Assembly: GCA_964007475.1 (NCBI GenBank)
Contig: OZ023274.1
Location: 8,246,001-8,310,000 of the forward strand
DNA from: Hybos culiciformis
Lineage: Eukaryota > Arthropoda > Insecta > Diptera > Hybotidae
Length of the DNA: 64,000 bases
Direction: 5' to 3'
The first letter of the stretch is position 1. Every line of letters starts with the position of its first letter. Under the pieces are notes generated by a model that ran no database searches, was not told the origin of the DNA, and saw only the letters and a list, made by a program, of their open reading frames with translations. Of this stretch, positions 1 to 12,900 are shown in pieces. The position numbers were made by a program, and so were the translations under genes.

Positions 1-100
1 ACACAATTATCATATTTATATTCTTCAATTTATTTTATTTATTTATTTATTTATTTCAAATATTTTATACAATCAGGCTATTGCCCGTATAAGATTGCTA
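1..100 (-). repeat. possible 3' tail of a LINE, minus strand
   Basis: On the minus strand the sequence TGTATAAAATATTTGAAATA leads into repeated AAATA units at 22-70. The LINE remnant at 37595 has a very similar junction (TGTATTAAGCATTTGAAATA, then the same units). The body of the element would lie at higher coordinates but is not recognisable past about 100, where other sequence begins. Confidence 0.3.
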
Positions 101-156
101 AGTAAAAATTCACATTGGTTTAAAACTAATTTCAATAATCAATGAACATATCTTAA

Positions 157-574
157 TGCCTTGAGCACAGCTAATACCGCAAAGCAATTTTTGAAGGAAT
201 GTTCCGGAAACCTGTTCACAGCTAATTTTACCTGAAAGCAAAAAAATCAACTGCAAACAACGGCTTTTGTTTTTTTTTATAATATGATTGTGACAGAAAA
301 ATGCAGCAAAATCAAATTTCGATGCAAAAGAAACGCTGTGAAAAAGAAACAAAAAAATTATTTTGTGACGTAGTCAATTCTTTCTGGAGCAAAAAAAAAA
401 AAATTCAGTTTTCTAATTAATTATGAAATAATTCTAAGAAATTCTTTTTACAAAAAATCAATAAAATTAATATCTCTCGTTTTTCATAATTTTTATTTAA
501 AATAAATAAGAAATAACGCAGAAAATCGGTTTTTACGGTAGCTCAAAATTGCGGTATTAGCTGTGCTCAAGGCA
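157..574. mobile_element. MITE with 26-bp terminal inverted repeats, Harbinger-like
   Basis: The left end reads TGCCTTGAGCACAGCTAATA and on to CCGCAA (157-182). The right end is its exact reverse complement (549-574). TAA flanks both sides (154-156 and 575-577) and looks like a 3-bp target duplication of the TWA type used by PIF/Harbinger elements. The 418-bp body has no credible protein and no internal symmetry beyond the ends. The ends are perfect, so insertion was probably recent or the family is still mobilised by a transposase elsewhere. Confidence 0.75.
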
Positions 575-3500
575 TAAATTGTTAATAATTTGCAATAATC
601 GAAAAGTTTTAATCTGAAAGTTTGAAATGTTAACTCTTAGCTTTTCGATCTAACATTTACTAAACTTCTAAAACTAAACGCAATCTACTAAAGCAGTCTC
701 TTAATCTTATCACTCAAATTTCTATTTTGAGTAATAAACTTTTTTCATGACTACAATGTTTGTTATACTCCTTATTACTTTATCCATTTGTAAATTGGCA
801 ATTAATCTAATTTTAAAATAAATCTTAAAATTTTACAAGTACGATCATTCACTTTTTTCGTTTTCTCTGCATATAAGTTTAGGTATAGCTTTCCATGTGT
901 AGTAATTCACCCACATATTTTTATAATAAAATTTATTTTTATGGTTTTGATCAGACTTATATTTATTAATTCCTATAATATTTCTGCGTTATATTATAAA
1001 AATATAAATAAATATTATTATTTTTGTTAAACTTTATAATATATATAATAAATTTGAGTACAATAAAATAGAAATAAAATATTTTTTTTTTTGGCATATT
1101 CTATATAGGTAAAAACTAAACTATAAAATGTTTCTGAATAAAGTTTACAAGGTTGTTTAATTATCGTCAGTAAATAGAATTTTCTTTAAGAAAAAAAAAA
1201 TGCTTTTAGTGAAAATTTTATTTTTTTTTTAAAGAAAATTCAATTTAAAATAAACAATAAAACTGAATATGAAGATACGGTTGACATACAAAGTGTATAA
1301 ATATTTGGTTATTTTGAACTTGTATATTTGGATTTAAATTTGAAATACTTCAGTTGTCATTATGATTGAATTTATTGTTTTAGAAATCGCCACTCAAACA
1401 TTTAGATTTATGTATTTAAATTTATTTAAAATATTATTAATTCATACGAAATACGTTGTACATAGTACTAGTACATATAGTTGTACTGAAAAAAAAAAGA
1501 TGTAAAGAATCTTTAAAAAAAATTTAAATTTGATATAAGATAAATACTATAATTTTAAATATACATGTTCTGTTTTGGAAAAATTCTTTAAGACCTTTCT
1601 TAAATGATTTAACCTGTTTCAAACATCAAATAGACAATAATATAAAAAATCAGTTCCGGATAAAAGAAATTCACGTTTTTATTAATTTTGAAATCCAAAA
1701 AATATTTTGAGGTAGGTAATATACCTGCCTATTACAGACCTTTTTTTTTTCCCAAATTGTCAAATTCTTTTGACTTCTCAAGTACTTTTAAAAGTGGAAA
1801 TTTCCTCTTTTCTTTTTCGGAAATATTTCTAGGTGCCAACAAGGTATAAGTCTTTTTGAATAGTTTCTTATTTATAAACTCTATTCGTTGATATCAACTC
1901 AAGTTTATCTCAACACAACCTTAAAAATCAATTATTATAATCATTTTCAATTTTTATAGTTCGATCCTTTCGTAATTTCTTTAAATGATTTTATTTTTAG
2001 GTTTCTGTATTGTAATTTTAAATTTTTTAAAATTCTCATATTAATATTGGACACAAAGATATAATATTTTTCTAATATTTCAAATTTCTTAATTAATTGT
2101 ATGAGTGCAATAATAGTGATTAATCATGAAAGGTGCAGATTTATGAACAGCTAGTCGTTTTTGGTATGTCTATCTACATATAGTGTTTGAAAATAAAAAT
2201 AGTTTATAAATTCTTGAAACAATTCTGCTGAAGAAACTCATCTGTAAGAAGGGTTGAAATATCATTTTTCATAAGTCCGTAAGGAATAAAAATACAATGA
2301 CGAAAATATTTCTTAATTTTTCGTAAGTTCAATTAAATATGAAATGATTATTACCGTATTACGGAGGCTAAGTTATACTGTTTATTTATTATTTTATATT
2401 ACCACTTGATCTTAAATATAATATATTAAAAAAAATCTGTAAATTCAGTTTAAAATATCTGTGGTGTTGATATTAATATTTGTTACACTATTCATTTTTT
2501 TTTTTAAATAATAAAAAAGTCTAAGACCCCTTTTCAAAGTACTTATTAGACAAAATTATAAAATTGTTAGTTTTTCAACATCATAATTGGTCATGGATCA
2601 ATTCATTAGAAAAACTTCATAATTGAAATGCCATGTAGTCTGAAAAGTGTAAATGTGAAATTAACTTGATGACAATAATAATTTTAGCGGGTGTTAAATT
2701 TAAATTCTACACAATTTTTTTTTCCATTATTTATTTTTTGTTTTTATTTTTTGGGTGATTTTTTTAAGTTTTTTTTGTTTTTTTTTGTCACTTTGTCACT
2801 ATAAATTTTCTTGAAAATTTTTTTAACAAATAAAATATATAAATATAATATATACACAAAATATAAAAATATAATAATTATTATATTAAAACTTTTAAAT
2901 ATTTTTAACATAAAAATAGACCAATGGGAAAATCATAAAAATTATTAAAATTTAGCAAAATTTTTTTAAATACTTTTTGCTAAGTATATTTTCATTTTAT
3001 ATTTGATCTTGAAACGTCCCAGTCGTGTGTTTTAAAAAATAAAATAAATAAAAATAAAAAAAAACTGAAAAAAAAAATTTCTTTTTCACAGTAAATTAGT
3101 TATATATTAAAAACAAAAGTTATTAAATTGTTATAATTTCGGAAGCGGTTAGTTTACGTTGAAAAATTACCGTGAAATTAATTAAATAAAATAATAATAA
3201 TAATAAAAATAATAAATAAAATATTGGCGCCAAAATTTAATTTCTAGTATCTACCTACATTAAATTTTAAAAATTTTTACATTATTTGAAAAAAAAAAAA
3301 AAAAGTAATTTTATTTTTGTTTTTAATTTAAACAAAATTATATATTTTTAAATAAATTAATTGAAATTAAAAAAAAAAAAAAGTTTGTTATTTATTAAAA
3401 AAAAAAGAAGTGAGAATAACTATTAAAAAATTATTTTTTTTATTTCAATAGATTTAGAATTTAATCAAAATTGAGAACGAGCAGAATCCATTTAAGGTAA

Positions 3501-4441
3501 TCTCATTATATCAAATTTTTAACAAAGGCATAGTTTTTTAATACATATATGTAGTTTGTTCTTAATAATGAATTTAATCATACCCATTAAACATTAAACG
3601 AATGTTTATTAAATTTTTCAAACGATATACAACGAATTTTTTTTATGTAGGAGAAATGTGATCTAATAATAATTAAATATGATTCTAAATTTTGTATGAA
3701 AAAATTGTCATACTGGTATGTCTACTTTTATTTTGTATATATATCTAGATCAACCGTATCATTTGGTTACTGAAAAACATTTAAAAAAATAAAAAAATAA
3801 ATTTAGTCTTCAATGTTGAATAAATGTTTGACATGTGAAATTTTCAGTACGTCCGTATCAAAAAATAAATTAAATATCCAATTCGGCATCTCATACTTTA
3901 TTATATTTGATTCTATTTACGTTAATTCGATCTCTGATTAAATAAAATATTCTTTTGATTGGGATTAGATATATATTATTCTAAAAATAGTCTAAATTTT
4001 TTTTTTTTATAATATTTGGAATATCCAATATTCACCAGCTCCCTCAGAAAAATTCAACTAAATATGTACTGTACTTATATTCATATAATATATTATTGAA
4101 ATCAAAAATCGAAAATCAAAATACATTAAATGTTGTTGATGCATTTTGATGATCTGTGGAAGCTATAAAATTTTTCAAATTGTAAAACCCAATAAAGATT
4201 TAGTGACTCATTTATACACTTGTTATACATAACATATGTATAAAGGTAATCCAAAAAAAGTTCTTTTCTTCTATTGAAATGAAATAAAAATAATAAAATA
4301 ACGTTGTAAACAGCTAATCATACATCATTTCTATTCTATATCTAAATACAATAAAATTTAATTGTGTGCAATAATTTTTAAAATTTCATAAATTAAATTA
4401 ATAGCATAATAATATTAACGTTGCTTGACATTTAACATGCG

Positions 4442-4533
4442 ATGCAATACTTACATGATTTCGCAAAATATGTAATTGTAATTACGATGCAATTACATAT
4501 TTCATTTTTGCGAAATTAAAAATTGTATTGCAT
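4442..4533. repeat. imperfect hairpin, 92 bp
   Basis: The left arm contains ATGCAATAC, TTTCGCAAAA and TATGTAATTG. The right arm contains CAATTACATA, a TTTTTGCGAAA block and GTATTGCAT in mirrored order. The loop is about 11 bases and small internal mismatches occur. It could be a degenerate foldback element or a transcribed hairpin within the presumed first intron. Confidence 0.5.
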
Positions 4534-7500
4534 GTAATAACGTTCATATTAATTAAAAAGAAAAAAGAAAAATTAATTTTAAAAATAAAATCGATTACTA
4601 CAACGTAGTGACATCAGTTCTAATTTTTAGTTGCAATCTTAATTTTGGAATTTTTTTTTATTATTCCTTATTTATTTGTAGTGTAGGTAGTAAATTTTTT
4701 TCTCTTGTATTCAAAGTACAGTAGGTTGTATATACGTAATTGAATCCAGTTTGAAAATTTATTTTATATACAAATATTATGTTCATTATATGTTAGTATG
4801 TTCTTCGACTTTTATCTGTATACAAATGTTGTTAATAAGCGGCTTAAAGGTTGGAATTCGAGATCTTGCTAATTTTGATTTTTTTTTAATTTTGATATAT
4901 TCATACGCTTTTTGTCAATTTCATTCAGGAGTATTTTAAATTCTGTTATCAGCAATTTTATTGACATAACTAAAGTTTCAAAAGTTCGAATCAAAATTTT
5001 TAGTATCCTATAACCATCTCGGGTTCCAAAGCTAGTTAATTTCAAAATTTCAGCCAAATAGACGCGCAAATCATATTTTCAGGACTAAGCAATGATAGTT
5101 ATCATAAAGTAAATTTTTGTTTAAAATTGATTAATTATTGTTACCAAATACAATATGAAATAAAGAGATGATTAGAAAAATATGAATAAGACAGATATGT
5201 TTTTATATTAGATTAGGAAATTATAATTATTCATTTAGCATATCTTTTATAAAAACATATATATAAAATAAACGTCATTGATTAAATATAACATGTTCTA
5301 ATGTTAATTAAATTTCTACATATATACCTATTATACCTATTTAATTTATATATAAAAAAAGGAATTTATTTAATAAAAAATTTATAAATAGATTTAAATG
5401 ATTTAAAATAAAAATAATAATAATAAGAAAAAGTAAAAATAATAATAATAAGAATAAATTTAAAATACAAAAAGTTTCCTCAATAAAAATGATGTTTTTT
5501 TTCTTTCTCTTATTTAATGCTAAAAGTTTTATTATATTCGAATTTTCAAAAAAAATAAAAAATATTAAATGAAAATCAAAAAAAAAGAAAAAAAGTCAAA
5601 CAAAAATATTTAAATTTATGTTTGTGTTTTTTATGTGTACCCGGAAAATGTTGCCCTGGTCATGTTTTTCTAAATTCATGTTTATTATTTGATTTGTTCA
5701 CTTTCTCTGTATGTTTGTTTGTCTTGTAGTTATATGGTGAATTTAAAATATAAACTAAAATATAAAAATAATATACAACTTGTAGATATACTATAGTCTA
5801 TATTATAGTGGTGCAGTATTTAAATCACATTAGATTAAGAAAGGGCTATTTTTAGTAAGGAAATTTTTTTTTTTGTTTGATACTTTCCTTAAATTTTTGT
5901 TAATTGTATATAATGGTGTTGAAAAATATGCATAACATAATGTAATATGTACTAACATAATATGTAAGACTGAAATTAATATTAGCCGGCCTGATTATGC
6001 ATTAAAACAAAACATTAGAGTGACAGAAAAAGTCTTACTTAAGATAATTTCTCTTAATAAATAAACAATTAGTTAAATTTCGAACCTATAAAACACTTTG
6101 AATATTGAAAATTATTTTTATTCTTGCCTTTTATAAAATTATACAATGACAATTCCTTCCTGAGTAATTATATATATAAATATATTTAAATAAAAAGATC
6201 AAAGAAATTTCAATTTTATGTGTCGTGCTAAAAAGAAATGTTTGCAGAATTTCTCTTATTTTTCTCTTAAATTTCTATTTTAATTTTTGAAAATAAATAA
6301 AAGAAAATCATATTATGTGTAATTAAGTTTTTTTTTTGTTTTCTTTTATTATAAATTTTTGAGAATAATAATAAAAAATATACCCATAATCTCAGTGTAT
6401 ATATAATAATTCTTTAAAAATAAATATTTTCAAATTTAAATTCACATCATTCGTCGACGTGGTGTAATTAAGTCAAGAAAATCCTGAAAATCTAAAAAAA
6501 AAAAAAAAAATTTTTTTTTAATAATTTTGTTCATTAAAATAATATTTGTGTATATAGAATGTACATACAATGTACCTACTCATATAAAAATTAAAGAATA
6601 AATTTTTTTATGTAAATTAAATCGGAAATTAATGTAGACATAATTTATTGACAAATAAATACTAATTATATAGTCAAAATTAATAAATAATAATAAGAAA
6701 AAAAATAAAATTTGTTTTTAAATATCTTATGTGCAAAGATGTATGGTTATTAAGAAAAATTGAATTAAGGTTATTCAACGCTAAAATAAGTCCTAAAAGT
6801 AAAATAAATTAAAAATAATTTAATCAGAAAATTTATTTAGAAGTAAAAAATAAAGAAGATTAAAAAATAAAAATGTGATCAGATTTTCAAATACTATATA
6901 TGTACAACTAAATAAATAGTACATATAATAATTCATTAACATTATATTCTTTAATGATAAGAATAAAATATAAAATCCATCATGTTCAGCCGAAATTTTT
7001 ATGCATCCAATTGAATTCTTTATCGATAAATTATTTTTCGAAAGAAAATTTGTCTTTATTTAAGTTGATAATCAGTGTATTTGCATAAAATAAGGAAAAG
7101 AATCGTTAAATATCTTCGAATAAAATATTAGAGAAGCTTGATAGTGTTTCTGTACTAATATTAGGACAATGAGATATTAGAACATTATTTGTATAATATG
7201 AAATTTTTCAATCATATCTCATTGTTTTATAGTAAAGATAAGGATTTCTATCATGCTTTATAAACTTCTATGACTTATGAGTTTCCAATACAGTATCTTC
7301 AATTGTATCTTTGTATAAATTGTATAAATTTTAACCACACATTATTTAATAAATTGATCGGAATTGTTTAAATTTTAGAAATTCCAGGAACCAATTAGAA
7401 TAATCTGAAATAATTATTCAACGACCTGATAATAATTAAACTTAAAAAAAAAAGCGTATTGGCCTTCTTTTGTCCAAATGCTTATATTTTTTATTCACAT

Positions 7501-9439
7501 ATTATTGGTATTAAATGAACTTTGAGTTTTACAAAAATTTTAAGAAGATTTCTACAAAATCGTTCACCCTTTTTGTTCTAAATAAGAAATGAAAATTAAA
7601 AAAAAAAAAATAAGAAAAATTAAAAAAAAATAATGACAAATTTTCTTTCGAAGGCTAACAGTTGGCAAAAATATCACTAAAAATTTATTGTTATACTTAA
7701 AAAAAAAATTAATATATAATAATATAATATTTTATTTTTTAATAAAAACAAACATAATTTGATATTATTTTTTTATCGTTTTCAAAAAATTTAAAAATAG
7801 AATTTTCTTTGAAAAAAAAAAAACAAAAAATACAAACCAAAGTTCTACATTTTAAAATTCGAGAAAATTATAAAGTATCTCCAATTTTTAAATAAAATAA
7901 ACAAAAACTATTCCGTTGTTTATATTTTGAATGATTCTAATGAGTGGATTAAGAAATCACTTAAAGGTTAGTATTAAGTAAATAACAAGAAAACATTTAC
8001 ATTGAACAGATTTGTCCAAAAATTGCATGAAATTTTTCTTTTCAAAACTAAGGATTCTATTTATTAGTTGTCGCGGTAAATATTCATATTCATGAGACGA
8101 AATTCTTGAGATAATGCATATGATCTTGATAAGCATTAAAGTTGCATTTTCCCAAAGGTTAACTGACTTTAAACGCATTTTCTTATATATGTATGTACGT
8201 ATTAACAATTGTACATAGTTCATATTATGATATGAAGCAATTAAAAATGAATGCAACAAATTAAATCAAATAATTTGTAGATTTTGAACATAAATGAATG
8301 CTGTATTTTTTTTTTATTGCTTTCTGATTAAAAATCTAAAGAATTTGTGTACTCTTTGCTTAATATATGTATACGTACAATTTATGTTAATGTTATTTTT
8401 ATGCATCAATGCTCTACTTAATTTTAAATATTCTTTTTAAATAATTTCGAAAATTAAAATTCCTTGTCGAATCACTCACAGTGTTTTAATATATATGTTT
8501 TTGGTGCTTAAGTGAATTTCTATAAAATTTTTTAATATTATGAATTTCTATCAGATTTTTTAATATATGAATTAAGAAGTCGTTGAATATTTCGTTTTTT
8601 TTCTATCGAATTTACAGAAATATTATAATTTAATAAATTTCGAACCGTTATTACATGCGTAAGTTTGATTTAGGTGCAATTGTAATGTAATCTAATGAAG
8701 ATCGAGTCTTATTCACTAATCCTCGTAAATTATTTATTAAGGTTTAAAGTCTGATTTATACAAATTTTCAGAAATTCTTCAAAACGTACCTAATTGTTAA
8801 AATTTCGTAAATAGTTTTTTGTGTAGTAAATATTATATATGAAAAAAATAATTTTAAACAAAATTGCAATGCTGCGCATTCAGTTTTTTAAAGTTTAATT
8901 ATTGGTGGCCTTTTTATCTATTTTTAAAAGAGTCGGTCAAAATAATATTTTTTTTTCGGTAAAAAAAAAAAAATTAATCAGAAAATGAAGAATATCACAG
9001 AATAGATTTTAAGTTGTGATAGTTAACAAGTCAATGTTTTTCATTGTTTATTAAGTCTAGAGTTGACAGTATTACACATCCCTTTATTAAAGAAATTTTA
9101 ATTCCATTTACTTAAATTTCACATCTTTCACAATCATTCAAAACTTAATTACAATGCCTAAACTGAACATAATATTCTTTGATATGAATTTTCTTGTTTC
9201 AATACAACACTATCTAAATGTAATCCCTATTCACAAGTTTTTCTCATAATTTAATTTGATTATTTAGCACGTGACGAATTTTCAAAAAATAAATATTCTT
9301 TTTCGCTACGAGCTTGTTTTTTTTTTTTAAATTTTTAAAATAGAATTAGTGTGTATTAATAATTTATTTTTATTCTTTTTTAACAAAAACAAAAAAAAAA
9401 AAATTAAAATATGTATTTAAGTAAAAATGATGATTGAAG

Positions 9440-9485
9440 TAGTATACTATACTAATACTATACTACACTATACTATACTATACAC
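9440..9485. repeat. ACTAT-type microsatellite
   Basis: Repeated ACTAT units with a few changes (ACTAA, ACTAC) run for about 46 bases, 416 bases before the first EF-hand exon seen. Confidence 0.7.
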
Positions 9486-9900
9486 AATATATTATGTTTT
9501 TATTTTACAATCTTACATTAAAAAGAAAAAACAAGTAAATAAAAATAAGATGTTTACATACAAATTATAAAAAAAAAGATTTTCAGAACTATTTTTATTA
9601 TAAATTGGATTTGTTTTCTTTTCTTTTTATTAAAATAATAAAAATTGAGTTTATTAACTTCGGGTTGGGGGGTTTTTTATATTATTAAAAATGTTGGATA
9701 ACAGAAGTGGGAAATTCTAAATTTAATTTTTTGAAATTTTAATAGTTTTTAAATTCATTATCATTATCTGTAGTAGGTACCCGAAATTTTAATTAAATTT
9801 TACCTTTAATTTAACTTCGATTGATTTCTAACCACAACTATTATACTTAATGTACTATCGATTTCTAATAAATTCTAAATTTTTTTTCAATTATTTTTAG

Positions 9901-9942
9901 ATGCTGGGATCAGCATTAATGGGAAAACGTTCTTCGAACAAG
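9901..9942 (+). CDS. EF-hand gene, N-terminal micro-exon 1 (14 codons)
   Basis: This 42-nt exon encodes MLGSALMGKRSSNK. A T-rich tract ending in TTTTTAG precedes it and GTAAGC follows it (phase 0). The first base after the acceptor is the A of the ATG, so the upstream exon either is 5' UTR or extends the protein. I recall the same peptide in Drosophila CG11638, where it is internal; this makes an upstream coding exon a real possibility. I could not recognise one in 1-9900. Confidence 0.8.
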
Positions 9943-12900
9943 GTAAGCAATTAATAAAAATCAATGAACATACTTATTATATTCAGATGGATGCTGTCTG
10001 TAGTTGGAGCCAAATAAAATTAAACCAACTCATTTTTATTTCCGCATACTTTTTTTTGTGTATCAAGTAAATACAGTGCCCTCTCCGAATTAAAGAAATG
10101 AATCCGTCTTGAATTTAGATACTTCTTTATTTTTATATTTTATTCTAAATTAATTTTCCATAATAATAAAATTGTTTTTGTTTTCAGGCTGTAAAGAAGA
10201 AACCCTTCACTGAAGCAGAAATAGCTGGTAAGTTGTTTTGCTTTTATTTTTTATATTAAACATTTTTTTTCTTGAATATACAAATATTAATAAAATACCT
10301 ACCCTCGTCCAATGCTGTTGGAATTTTATTTGTATAATTTTAATTTTAATTTTAATTTAAAAGACAAAAATTCAAAAACCGATCTGTTAAGCGCTCTAAG
10401 TGACGGCGGCGAGGTGCAAAATAAATATAATTTATCCCCTATTGGGGTAGAATAAAGTTAGAAACATTTTTAACATAATATACAAGTAGCGTTACGAATA
10501 TTTTATAAAGATACATTTTATTGTTAACGCCTTATATATTTGATACTATTGAGATATGCACTTCTTTATAGCTTTTATAATTATCACAAATTCCAATCTA
10601 CCTACTCGTACATTTATATGTTGCATTTAACTTAATTTTTTTGGAAAGTATTTTTTTTACAAAGTAAGATTACTAGATTTTTGGCATCAAAATAGATTTG
10701 CTATAATATTTATTTAATTCGTATATTACAAGTACACACCATTTACGAATTCTACCTAATGTCATAATTTTGTTGTAAATAACTAAAATAATATTGTAGG
10801 CTGTACGAGAAATTAAAAATAAATGTTTCTAGTCACATTAAATTAATAAAATAAATAATTCTACTTTTTCATTATATTTAATACAATATTATCAAAAATT
10901 AAACTTAGTCATTAATTATTTAATTATTTTAATATTGCTAATTCATTAAAGTTTCTCTTAATAAATTTTGATGTAAGAGGATGTCGACTTCGAGAATAAA
11001 AAATTTTCGCAATAAAACTAGAGCACTTAATGTTAATCGAATGTAATAAATTATGTACCATTATAAAATATTAAACTCTTTTATGGCACTAACTTGCGAA
11101 TCTGCATAAAATGATCTTAACTCCACTCAATTAAATACATATATATTATATTTACACAATACGCATAAAATTGCAGAAAATTTAAATATTTTTAGTATCC
11201 AATTTAAGCTACATATGTACAACATAATCTAGCATTGCTAGTTTTGCTATTCGCACCTTATTTTATAATGATATAAACTTCAAAGCCATCACTGTTTTTT
11301 TTATTTCTTTATTTAGCACAAACATGATTTGATAAAGACGAAGATAAAAAAAATTATCTTTTTTTACCTTATATTATTGCAAGCAATAAATTTTTTTTTT
11401 TTATCAAAATAATTAAAAATTAGTATCTTAAGATTGTTATGAAAGTCATAAGTCGTTTTTAATTAAAAGAATTCGTAAAATATTTAAGTATTAAAATATT
11501 TAAAGAAAATGAATGAAAATATTGTTGAAGAGGAGGAAAGTATTAAATGTAAGTTTATAAACACAAAATAAATTTTGCTGCAAATAATTTATTCTTGTAT
11601 ATATCTATGTATTTTTCGGCGTTCGACAACTATATCATTCATGCAAGTATATAGTTTTTTTATTACCTTGCGAAAGAATTGAAAAAATACTACTAATAAA
11701 TATGTGCCTGGTGCTGATGAAAAGAACTAAAGAGACTGCGAATGGGCTTATGCCAGGAAAATAAAACTCCCGCTAGGATATTGAGGTTCTCCGGAAATTT
11801 ATGAATATGTCTTTTTACATATATTCGAAATAAAGATTACTAGCAACAGGAATAATCAAATCAAAATCTGAAGTTGTTGGAAAATCACGGGTTCTCGAGA
11901 TATTTATAGATAAAAGTTATTTTTTCTTTATCTCTTACAATGTTAGATATTTCTTTATTTGACTTATTTGCTTAACTTTTGAACTATATATTTTAAAATA
12001 TGACAAACCGAATTGAAATTGAAATAAATTTGTATGTGAGAGTTATTATATTTTCCATATTTTTATTCCATTTTCTTAACTCAAAATAAATTTGAAGTTA
12101 CATAACATTTTATTACTAAAAAAATTTTTTTTATGAAAATTACTTTATTACAAACTCAAGCAAATATTATTATTTTTTAGCTGATTCATACCAATAAAAT
12201 TTACGAATAAAATTTTACCTATATTTTTACAATATATATTCGCTTACAAACTACACTTTTTTACTATTTACTGCAAACATAACAAATAAAATAAACACAA
12301 TAAATATAATATTTTATTTTATATTTTCTAATAAAAAAAAAATAAATTCTAAAAACCAATAAAAACTGCTATTAAAAGCGCCAATTATTAAAAATTAAAC
12401 ATTTATTTTCTGTTTACTCATTTTTCCTATCATTCAATTTATCTTGAACTTGAATAAAAAATATGGTCATTTTTTTTGTATACATACACATATTATATTT
12501 TTATAAAAGCTCTATAATTATGTCGTTAATGTCTATAATAAAATAAAATAAATTTGAACAAGTCTTAGAAGTTCACAAGCAAAAAACCTTCAATTAAAAA
12601 AGAAATTACAATATTTTTACCAACATTTTTGATAATAAGCTATTATTTAATTTCTTTATGGTTTGATTTTAAGATTCTTTTATATAAATGAAAGAAATCT
12701 GAAAAGAGTCCTAATAATATATCCTGATTTTTTGATATACAATGGATATACAATGGATATACTTAAACTTTAAATTGATATACAAACACTTTGAACCAGA
12801 ACTTGAATAATAATATAATGTTAATATTACAATATGTATATCAATTTAAAGTTTAAGTTAAACAATACCTAACTACTATCTTCTATATAAGGAAAATCTA

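Larger units (their letters stand above)
101..9900. other. upstream region or intron of the EF-hand gene, no coding seen
   Basis: The acceptor at 9900 means at least one more exon of the EF-hand gene lies upstream, in this stretch or before the window. I find no ORF with recognisable protein character. The stretch holds the MITE at 157-574, a hairpin at 4442-4533 and an ACTAT-type microsatellite at 9440-9485. The short ORFs are consistent with chance in A+T-rich DNA. Confidence 0.6.
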
